A program made the position numbers and the translations under genes. Source: Paraburkholderia dioscoreae (GTDB lineage: Bacteria > Pseudomonadota > Gammaproteobacteria > Burkholderiales > Burkholderiaceae). Taken from it: a DNA stretch of 64,000 nt. The stretch is from NCBI RefSeq assembly GCF_902459535.1, contig NZ_LR699553.1, positions 4,415,998-4,479,997 on the forward strand, written 5' to 3'. The notes under the pieces are model-generated. The model saw only the letters and a list, made by a program, of their open reading frames with translations, had not been told where the DNA came from and searched no databases. Shown here one piece after another: positions 36,110-43,186 of this stretch; the stretch's first letter is position 1; each line of letters starts with the position of its first letter.

Positions 36110-37843
36110 ATGGCTGATTCCAACCAGACCAGGAAGCCGCTGCGTAGCCAGGCGTGGTTTGGCCTTGAGGACCGTGACGGTTTTCTGCATCGTTCGTGGA
36201 TGAAAAACCAGGGCATTCCACACGACGAATTCGACGGGCGCCCGGTGATCGGCATCTGCAATACGTGGTCCGAACTGACGCCGTGCAACGCGCATTTTCG
36301 CGAACTCGCGGAGTACGTGAAAAAAGGCGTACATGAAGCGGGCGGCCTGCCGCTCGAGTTTCCCGTGATGTCGCTCGGAGAGACCAACTTGCGGCCCACG
36401 GCGATGCTGTTTCGCAACCTCGCCTCGATGGACGTCGAGGAGTCGATTCGCGGCAATCCCATGGACGGCGTGATCCTCCTCGTCGGCTGCGACAAGACCA
36501 CGCCCGCGTTGCTGATGGGCGCGGCGTCATGCAACCTGCCCTCGCTGGCCGTCTCCGGCGGACCGATGCTCAACGGCCGGTTTCGCGGCAAGAACATCGG
36601 CTCAGGCACCGGTGTCTGGCAGATGTCCGAGGAAGTGCGCGCCGGCACGATGACGCAGGAAGAATTCACCGAAGCCGAGTCGTGCATGAACCGCTCGCGC
36701 GGCCACTGCATGACGATGGGCACGGCGTCGACGATGGCCTCGATGGTCGAATCGCTCGGCATGGGCTTGCCGCATAACGCAGCGATTCCCGCCGTCGATG
36801 CGCGCCGTCAGGTGCTCGCGCATCTCGCGGGCCGGCGTATCGTCGACATGGTTCGCGAGGATCTGACGATGGACCGGATTCTCACGCGCCAGGCATTCGA
36901 AAACGCGATCCGCACGAATGCGGCGATCGGCGGTTCGACCAACGCGGTCGTTCATCTGATTGCGCTGGCGAGGCGCATTGGCGTGGAGTTGTCGCTGGAG
37001 GATTGGGAACTGGGTTCGAACGTGCCGTGTCTCGTGAATCTGCAACCGTCTGGCGAATATCTGATGGAGGATTTTTACTACGCGGGCGGTCTGCCCGCGG
37101 TGTTGAAGCAACTCGGCGAGCAAGGCCTGCTGCATCGCGACGCGCTGACGGTGAACGGCAAGACGATCTGGGACAACGTACGCAACGCGCCGAATCACGA
37201 CCAGAAGGTCATCACGACGTTCGCCGAGCCGCTCAAGCCGAAGGCCGGAATCGCGGTGCTCAAGGGCAACCTGGCGCCGAATGGCGCGGTGATCAAACCG
37301 TCGGCGGCGACCGCGCGGTTGCTCAAGCATTGCGGCCGCGCGGTGGTGTTCGAGAACGTCGAGGAACTGCACGCGAAGATCGACGACGAGTCGCTCGACA
37401 TCGACGAGCATTGCATCATGGTGCTCAAGGGCGCGGGGCCGAAGGGTTATCCGGGCTTTGCGGAAGTCGGCAATATGCCGCTGCCGAAAAAAGTGCTGCG
37501 AAAGGGTATCACAGACATGGTGCGCATTTCCGACGGCCGCATGAGCGGCACGGCCTACGGCGCGGTGGTGCTGCACGTGTCGCCGGAAGCGGCCGCGGGC
37601 GGCCCGCTCGCTTTCGTGCAGACCGGCGACATGATCGAGCTGGACGTCGACGCACGCCGCCTGCATCTCGACGTCACCGACGAGGAACTCGCGCGCCGGC
37701 GCGCCGTATGGCAGGCGCCCGAGGCGCCTACGCGCGGCTACTACAAGCTCTATGTCGAGCACGTGTTGCAAGCGGATCAGGGCGCGGATCTGGACTTTCT
37801 GGTGGGATCGAGCGGTGCGCCGGTGCCGCGCGATTCTCACTGA
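36110..37843 (+). CDS. IlvD/Edd-family dehydratase (sugar-acid dehydratase-like)
   Basis: 577 residues starting MADSNQTRKPLRSQAWFG after an ACAGGAG site. Iron-sulfur dehydratase features are present: GICNTWSELTPCNAH, VGCDKTTPALLMGAASCNLP, SRGHCMTMGTASTMA and the C-terminal RISDGRMSGTAYGAVVLHVSPE. The FGLEDRDGFLHRSWMKNQG start and NTWSE motif are closer to the sugar-acid (for example L-arabonate) dehydratase branch than to housekeeping IlvD, so a role in aldonate catabolism is more likely than branched-chain amino acid synthesis. No pathway partners are adjacent. Confidence 0.88.
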   Translation: MADSNQTRKPLRSQAWFGLEDRDGFLHRSWMKNQGIPHDEFDGRPVIGICNTWSELTPCNAHFRELAEYVKKGVHEAGGLPLEFPVMSLGETNLRPTAMLFRNLASMDVEESIRGNPMDGVILLVGCDKTTPALLMGAASCNLPSLAVSGGPMLNGRFRGKNIGSGTGVWQMSEEVRAGTMTQEEFTEAESCMNRSRGHCMTMGTASTMASMVESLGMGLPHNAAIPAVDARRQVLAHLAGRRIVDMVREDLTMDRILTRQAFENAIRTNAAIGGSTNAVVHLIALARRIGVELSLEDWELGSNVPCLVNLQPSGEYLMEDFYYAGGLPAVLKQLGEQGLLHRDALTVNGKTIWDNVRNAPNHDQKVITTFAEPLKPKAGIAVLKGNLAPNGAVIKPSAATARLLKHCGRAVVFENVEELHAKIDDESLDIDEHCIMVLKGAGPKGYPGFAEVGNMPLPKKVLRKGITDMVRISDGRMSGTAYGAVVLHVSPEAAAGGPLAFVQTGDMIELDVDARRLHLDVTDEELARRRAVWQAPEAPTRGYYKLYVEHVLQADQGADLDFLVGSSGAPVPRDSH

Positions 37844-37912
37844 CGGGCACGGCCGCGCGCGCCATGAGCCAGCGGTCGTTTCCTGCACCTGCCAATCAAG
37901 CGCACTGCCGAT

Positions 37913-37943
37913 GCCGATGGACAGCGTCCGCATCGGCTTTTTT
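37913..37943 (+). terminator. Intrinsic terminator after the dehydratase
   Basis: GCCGATG (37913-37919) pairs with CATCGGC (37931-37937), with a possible inner GAC/GTC pairing, followed by six T residues. Confidence 0.8.
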
Positions 37944-37980
37944 CTGTCCGTTTCAAGGCGACTAAAAAGCGCACGCAAAT

Positions 37981-38018
37981 AAAAAACGGCCAGGCATTTC
38001 ATGCCCAGCCGATTTTTA
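37981..38018 (-). terminator. Terminator of the small exported protein gene
   Basis: CGGC..GGCAT pairs with ATGCC..GCCG around TTC. The A run at 37979-37986 gives the T tract on the minus strand, and T residues on the other side may make it bidirectional. Confidence 0.75.
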
Positions 38019-38096
38019 ACTCACAGGTTCACCGCCTCCGGCTTTTTATAAAGTCAGAGGATCGACGCATGCCGAACCGGAATATGAGCGTTCAGC

Positions 38097-38435
38097 TTAT
38101 TGCTTGATGAATCGATCGTTCGCCCAAAGTCCTTGCGTGTCGCTATTGCCGGAATTCACGAATTCGACGTCGTGTCCGACCACGCGCACAACGCGGAAGC
38201 TCGAGTTTTCTGGCGTCGAAACACACTGGTATCCGGAGAAGAATTCCTGCATTTTTTGCTGTTCACCGGCTTGCGCATGCTGGTCGGCGGCGTCGAGTTT
38301 ATCCTTCGACAGGCAGCCATACCCATTGGCCTTGAACTGGATGGTTTGCTGCGGCTTGATCACGACGTCTTGCGCCTGAACTGTCGCGGCAGCCAATCCC
38401 GCAATGGCGAAAACAAGGGCGATTCGCGTTTTCAT
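38097..38435 (-). CDS. Small exported protein of unknown function
   Basis: 112 residues with a clear signal peptide (MKTRIALVFAIAGLAAATVQA). The mature protein has two cysteines about 30 residues apart (NGYGCLSKDKLDAA and GYQCVSTPEN) that could form a disulfide, and no recognised domain. GGAGG lies eight bases before the ATG, and a terminator follows, so it is a real monocistronic gene. Periplasmic location is inferred. Confidence 0.8.
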   Translation of the reverse strand: MKTRIALVFAIAGLAAATVQAQDVVIKPQQTIQFKANGYGCLSKDKLDAADQHAQAGEQQKMQEFFSGYQCVSTPENSSFRVVRVVGHDVEFVNSGNSDTQGLWANDRFIKQ

Positions 38436-38887
38436 ATTTTCCTCCGGTGCGGGTGGATACTCAGGTTAGCTATGTATTTAACTTTAACGTTGAACCCGCA
38501 CCTTGCACTTTAGGAGAACGCGAGAGAACGACAAGCACATCTTGTGTGCGGTTGCAACAGCGGCTAATTGTCGCACCAGCGTTTGCGCCGGGTTATCTGT
38601 TGAGCAGCGACTTGATCAAGTGTCCTTGCGATCGATAATCCGCAAATGGGTGACGCGCGCCGCTTTAACCAGTAAAGCTTTGCGACGCGTATTCGCGTAA
38701 ACGAGGGGCGTCAATTAAGCGATTTACTACATTTATTGCGGGCAGTTGGTGCGTTGCACACAAAGTCATTCAGCTGGCTAAACAGGAATGACAAAATAAC
38801 GGTGTATTTGCAGAAGATAAACAGTGCCAGGTACCACGAGCGGTGCGTGCGGGGTTTGTTTGGTGAGGGCGCTGCGCAGTCGCACAC
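38436..38887. other. Gene-free region downstream of speG
   Basis: About 450 bases, lower in GC than the neighbours, with short stop-rich frames. No RNA gene, promoter pair or repeat could be supported. Confidence 0.4.
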
Positions 38888-39430
38888 TCAATAGACGTGC
38901 TGATTCACCTTGAAGAATTCGTCCTGGAACATGCACATGCGCAGAGCGTTGTGATAGCTGCCGTTGCCGAAAAATTCTTCGATCAGCTCGGCTTCGTGCC
39001 GGAAGCCGCACTTCTCGTAGACGTGAATGGCCGCTGTATTCGCCTTGTCGACGATCAGATAGACCTTGCGCAGATTCAGCACTGAAAACGCATAGTCGGT
39101 TGCTAGTTGCGTGGCGAGGGTTGCATAGCCGCGGCCTTGTGCATGAGGCGCGATGATGATCTGAAACTCGCCTCGCCGGTGAATGTAGTCGAGTTCGATC
39201 AATTCGACGACCCCGACGGTCTGCCCCTCGTTGTCGATTGCCACGAAGCGCCGCTCGCGCAGGTCATGCACATGCTGGTCGTAAAGCTGCGTCAGTTCGG
39301 AGAAGGTTTCATACGGCTCTTCGAACCAGTAACGCATGATTTTCGCGTTGTTGTTCACTTCATGGACGAAGCGCAGATCGGTGCGCTCGAGCGGGCGCAA
39401 GGTGAGTTCGCTGCTGCGTTCGATAGTCAT
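38888..39430 (-). CDS. speG: Spermidine N(1)-acetyltransferase
   Basis: A 180-residue GNAT enzyme very like E. coli SpeG: LRPLERTDLRFVHEVNNNAK, IMRYWFEEPYETFSELTQLY, VELIELDYIHRRGEFQIII, the acetyl-CoA loop HAQGRGYATLA, and VLNLRKVYLIVDKANTAAIH. It acetylates spermidine or spermine with acetyl-CoA, relieving polyamine toxicity under stress. There is no operon partner. Confidence 0.93.
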   Translation of the reverse strand: MTIERSSELTLRPLERTDLRFVHEVNNNAKIMRYWFEEPYETFSELTQLYDQHVHDLRERRFVAIDNEGQTVGVVELIELDYIHRRGEFQIIIAPHAQGRGYATLATQLATDYAFSVLNLRKVYLIVDKANTAAIHVYEKCGFRHEAELIEEFFGNGSYHNALRMCMFQDEFFKVNQHVY

Positions 39431-39711
39431 TGGATTCCCCTTGAGAGTTATTGGTTTGAACGCGCGTTCCGTGTCGGCGCGGGCGCGTTCCAGTTAGTCA
39501 GGGCCTGGTGCGGGGAGTTCTTGCAAAGTCCTGCTTCCGTACGCCACTTTTTTGCAATACGCGCGGCGGCATGCGGGTTTGGCGAGTGCCGGGCGTCATG
39601 TTGCCGCAGGTGCGCGATTGGGCGCGATCGGGCGATTGTGAGCGCCGCGGCACGGTATGGGTGCGCGCGGTGCTCTACAATGAAATCATGCTCTTGCGAT
39701 CGGAGGCCACC

Positions 39712-39891
39712 GTGATCGAGCACTTGATATTGGGCGTCTTTCTGGTCATTCCGCTGCTCATCGTCGCGTTTCTTTTCTCCGACGAACTGTGGCAGGAACA
39801 CCGCCATCTTCACGAGATGCGACCCGCGCATGTCAAGCCGCGGCGTATCGACTGGCGGCATCCGCTGCGCCGCTCGCGGCAGCGCCTTTGA
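39712..39891 (+). CDS. Small single-helix membrane protein
   Basis: 59 residues. The GTG at 39712 has CGGAGG five bases upstream. The product is mostly one helix (LILGVFLVIPLLIVAFLF) followed by a basic, His-rich tail (ELWQEHRHLHEM and RRIDWRHPLRRSRQRL). A longer frame from 39508 or an ATG at 39688 is possible, but the ribosome site favours the GTG. No family recognised. Confidence 0.55.
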   Translation: MIEHLILGVFLVIPLLIVAFLFSDELWQEHRHLHEMRPAHVKPRRIDWRHPLRRSRQRL

Positions 39892-40008
39892 AGTGGCGCC
39901 GCGTTCGCGCCGCGCTGCCGATTGGCACTCCTGCGTGCTACGCCGCGCGAATTCTTCCCGCCGTGCGGCGCGTGACCGTGCGCCGCGCCTCGCGCTTTCA
40001 GCACCCGG

Positions 40009-40434
40009 TCAGTGAGCGCGCCAATGCGAGCGAATGCGCTTGGCAAGTGCCTCAAGCGTATCCGCGTCTGCGACGTCGCGCGCGTGCATGCGCAGCGGCT
40101 GGCCTTCCCAGCGCGGGATCACGTGAAAATGCACATGCGGTACGGTTTGTCCCGCGGCGGCGCCGTTGAATTGGCCAATGAACACGCCGTCCGGGCGCAA
40201 GGCCGCGCGAGCCGCGATTGCGAGCTTTTGCGTCATGCGTATGCATGCCACCATCGAAGCATCCGACAGCTCGAAAATCTCCGCTACCGGTTCCTTCGGC
40301 ACCACCAGCAGATGGCCGTCGGCTTGCGGCATGAGATCCATGAAGGCGAGGGCGGCATCGGTTTCGGCCACTTTGATGCAGGGTAATTCGCCGCGCAGAA
40401 TCCTCGCGAAGGGATTGCTGTCGTCGTAGTTCAT
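40009..40434 (-). CDS. HIT-family nucleotide hydrolase or transferase
   Basis: A 141-residue histidine-triad protein: NPFARILRGELPCIKVAETD at the N-terminus, DGHLLVVPKEPVAEIFELSD in the middle and the catalytic HVHFHVIPRWEG motif. It probably hydrolyses AMP-linked or dinucleoside substrates in the cytosol. AGAGGA precedes the ATG at 40434. It has no operon partner. Confidence 0.92.
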   Translation of the reverse strand: MNYDDSNPFARILRGELPCIKVAETDAALAFMDLMPQADGHLLVVPKEPVAEIFELSDASMVACIRMTQKLAIAARAALRPDGVFIGQFNGAAAGQTVPHVHFHVIPRWEGQPLRMHARDVADADTLEALAKRIRSHWRAH

Positions 40435-40503
40435 CGCGTTCCTCTCATGGTGGAAGGTCATATCGGGTGTTGCTGCGGTTACCCGTATTGTCCATCACCC
40501 GTG

Positions 40504-41439
40504 TTACACCACGCGCGCCGCGCGTTTAATCGCCTGCGGCGGTTGGCCAAACGCGCGCAGAAACGCGCGCCGCATCCGTTCTGTATCCACGAAGCCGGTT
40601 TCCGCAGCCACCGCCTCCATGGAGTGGCGGCCTGCTTCCAGCATGGCGCGCGCGGTTTCGACGCGCAATGCCTCGATGGCTTTGGCTGGGGATTGGCGGG
40701 TTTCGTCGCGAAAGGCGCGGCTGAACTGGCGCGGACTGAGATGCGCGACGTCGGCGAGTTGTTCGACCGTCAACGGCTCGCGCAGATGGCTTTTGGCGTA
40801 CGAGAGGGCGTTCTGGATGCGGTCGGATTTCGGCTCCAGGTCCAGCATGGCCGAGAACTGCGATTGGCCGCCGGTGCGGCGGTGATACACCACGAGCTTC
40901 TTGGCGATAGCGCGCGAAACCTCCACGCCGAGATCGTTTTCGACAAGCGCGAGACACAGGTCGATGCAGGCGGTCATGCCGGCCGACGTCCACACCGAAC
41001 CGTCGACGATAAAAATGCGGTCTTCGTCCACGCGCGCCTGCGGGAAGCGCCGTTGCAGATCGCGCGCGTGGATCCAGTGGGTCGTGGCGTGGCGGCCGTC
41101 GAGAATCCCGGCTTCCGCCAGCACGAACGCGCCGGTGCAGATGCTGGCGGTACGCCGCGAGGCGGCGAGGGCGTCGTTCAGAAACGCCAGCAATCCCGAC
41201 GACGACGGCGCGATCTGCATCGCGCCGGTGACCACCACGGTGTCGTACGCCGGATCGCTGAACCGGCGGGTGGCGATCTCGACGCCGGCCGAGCTGCGCA
41301 CCATTCCGCCGTGCTCGGAAATGACCTCCACTTGGTACTCCGGCTGGCCGGCCTCCAGGTTCGCCAGTTCGAACACCGAGATCGCCACCATATCGAGAAT
41401 CTGGAAGCCGGGGAAAACCACCACGCCGACGTGTCTCAT
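40504..41439 (-). CDS. GlxA-family AraC-type transcriptional regulator
   Basis: 311 residues: an N-terminal DJ-1/PfpI-like domain (MRHVGVVVFPGFQILDMVAI; the nucleophile-elbow segment TASICTGAFVLAEAG still has a cysteine) and a C-terminal AraC domain with two helix-turn-helices (EPLTVEQLADVAHLSPRQFS and MEAVAAETGFVDTERMRRAF). It is divergent from the dehydrogenase gene at 41616 with a short shared promoter region, so that gene is a plausible target. Confidence 0.93.
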   Translation of the reverse strand: MRHVGVVVFPGFQILDMVAISVFELANLEAGQPEYQVEVISEHGGMVRSSAGVEIATRRFSDPAYDTVVVTGAMQIAPSSSGLLAFLNDALAASRRTASICTGAFVLAEAGILDGRHATTHWIHARDLQRRFPQARVDEDRIFIVDGSVWTSAGMTACIDLCLALVENDLGVEVSRAIAKKLVVYHRRTGGQSQFSAMLDLEPKSDRIQNALSYAKSHLREPLTVEQLADVAHLSPRQFSRAFRDETRQSPAKAIEALRVETARAMLEAGRHSMEAVAAETGFVDTERMRRAFLRAFGQPPQAIKRAARVV

Positions 41440-41615
41440 CGTAATGTCCTAAAACGAGGTAAATATGACATTTGAGACAAAAGGGTACGCGCCTACACTT
41501 GCCTCGTCAACACCGCAATGTCCACGCAAACCGCGCGGCGGCGGAGGTTTCCGGGTTTTCCCATTCATCGGACGGGCAGCGGCGCAACGCGCCGCGCCCA
41601 CAAGGAGAGAGTCAA

Positions 41616-42428
41616 ATGGCAACGCAAGCAGGCAAAGGAACGGCATTGGTGACGGGCGCATCGTCGGGTATCGGCGCAGTGTATGCAGACCGCCTCGCGC
41701 GGCGCGGCTACGACCTGATTCTCGTGGCGCGCGACGTGGAGCGGTTGAACGGTCTGGCCGAGCGTCTGGCGAGCGAGACCGGCCGCCACGTCGAAACGAT
41801 CGCGGCGGACCTTACCGTCAAAGCCGACGTGCGCCGCATCGAGGAACGCCTGCGCGCGGACCGTAGCATCGCGATGCTGGTCAACAACGCGGGCGTTGGC
41901 GCGACCCGTTCGCTCATCGATTCGGACGTGGATGAACTCGAAAAAATGATCGACCTGAACGTGACCGCGCTCACGCGCCTGACGGCGGCCGTCGTGCCCG
42001 GCCTGGTGGAGCGGGGCAACGGCATCGTGATCAATATTTCGTCGATCGTCGCGCTGTCGCCGGAGATGTTGAACGGCACGTATAGCGGCACCAAGGCCTA
42101 CGTGCTGAACCTGACGCAATCGCTGCACCATGAAGTGGGCGACAAGGGCGTGCAGCTGCAAGCGGTGCTGCCGGGCGCGACCAGCACGGCATTCTGGGGA
42201 CGTGCGGGCCTGCCGGTCGAGCATCTGCCGTCGCAGATCGTGATGACCGCCGAAGACATGGTGGACGCCGCGCTCGCCGGCCTCGATCAGGGCGAACTGG
42301 TAACGATTCCGTCGTTGCCGGACGCGGCAGACTGGGACCGTTTGAACAGCGCGCGCCAGCAGTTGCAGCCGAACCTGTCGCACAAGCTGCCGGCCGCGCG
42401 CTATACGCACGTCGCGGCAACGGCGTAA
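41616..42428 (+). CDS. Short-chain dehydrogenase/reductase
   Basis: A 270-residue classical SDR. TALVTGASSGIGAVYADRLA is the NAD(P)-binding motif, AMLVNNAGVGA the NNAG motif, and NISSIVALSPEMLNGTYSGTKAY holds the catalytic Ser, Tyr and Lys. ARD after the second strand hints at NADPH use. AGGAGA precedes the ATG. The frame extends upstream to 41472, but that part is not SDR-like. The substrate is unknown; the divergent GlxA-type regulator probably controls it. Confidence 0.92.
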   Translation: MATQAGKGTALVTGASSGIGAVYADRLARRGYDLILVARDVERLNGLAERLASETGRHVETIAADLTVKADVRRIEERLRADRSIAMLVNNAGVGATRSLIDSDVDELEKMIDLNVTALTRLTAAVVPGLVERGNGIVINISSIVALSPEMLNGTYSGTKAYVLNLTQSLHHEVGDKGVQLQAVLPGATSTAFWGRAGLPVEHLPSQIVMTAEDMVDAALAGLDQGELVTIPSLPDAADWDRLNSARQQLQPNLSHKLPAARYTHVAATA

Positions 42429-42465
42429 CGACTGCTTTCGGCGCATCAAAGGCAGACAGGCAGCT

Positions 42466-42502
42466 CACAAAGGGCAGCGGCAACTGGAGGCTGCCCTTTG
42501 TG
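42466..42502. terminator. Hairpin between the convergent dehydrogenase and Lrp-type genes
   Basis: A perfect 13-bp stem CACAAAGGGCAGC/GCTGCCCTTTGTG with an 11-base loop. It lacks a T tract, so it probably blocks read-through from both sides rather than acting as a classic terminator. Confidence 0.5.
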
Positions 42503-42506
42503 GCTC

Positions 42507-43034
42507 TCAGCGCCAGTCAGTCGACACGTCGTCGGGATCGACCAGCGTCAATCCCGACGACGGCAGCGGCAGCGCCGTCTTGTAACGCACCTGCTTGAGC
42601 GCGAAGCTCGAGCGGATATTGGAGATGCCCGGAATCTTGGTCAGATGATCGACGATAAAGCGCTCCAGCGTCTGCATATCCGGCATGACCACGCGCAGCA
42701 GATAGTCGGCGTCGCCCGTCATCAGATAGCACTCCATCACTTCGGGGCGCTCCGAAATCGCCTGTTCGAAGCGCTGTAGCGCGTCTTCCACCTGCTTTTC
42801 CAGACTGACCTGAATAAACACGTTGATGCGCAGCCCGAGCGGCTCCGGGTTCAGCAGCGTGACCTGCTGCTTGAACAGACCTAGCTTTTCGAGCGCGCGC
42901 ACACGGTTAAAGCACGGCGTAGCCGAGAGGTTCACCGAGCGCGCCAGATCCGAATTGGTAATGCGTGCGTTCTGCTGCAACTGGCTCAGGATGCCGATGT
43001 CGATACGGTCGAGCCGTCTGGGTGGCGTGGTCAT
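42507..43034 (-). CDS. Lrp/AsnC-family regulator (MdeR-like)
   Basis: A 175-residue Lrp protein: RRLDRIDIGILSQLQQNARI, a helix-turn-helix with NSDLARSVNLSATPCFNRVR, and the ligand-sensing RAM domain with VMECYLMTGDADYLLRVVMP. It is divergent from the E1 dehydrogenase gene at 43187 with about 150 bases between them. In Pseudomonas putida a similar divergent regulator (MdeR) controls methionine degradation genes mdeA-mdeB; the same regulatory logic is inferred here. Confidence 0.92.
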   Translation of the reverse strand: MTTPPRRLDRIDIGILSQLQQNARITNSDLARSVNLSATPCFNRVRALEKLGLFKQQVTLLNPEPLGLRINVFIQVSLEKQVEDALQRFEQAISERPEVMECYLMTGDADYLLRVVMPDMQTLERFIVDHLTKIPGISNIRSSFALKQVRYKTALPLPSSGLTLVDPDDVSTDWR

Positions 43035-43186
43035 AGATAAAATATTCCGTGTCACGGGCAAATTCCGGAACAAATAGCCTATCGCAGTGCGGGAACACAA
43101 GCAAATGAGACGCTCATTTTGCGAGCACATGGTTACCATTGACTGATTCGATCCTGAACCGAACGTGTCGATGCGGGAGTGGCGCC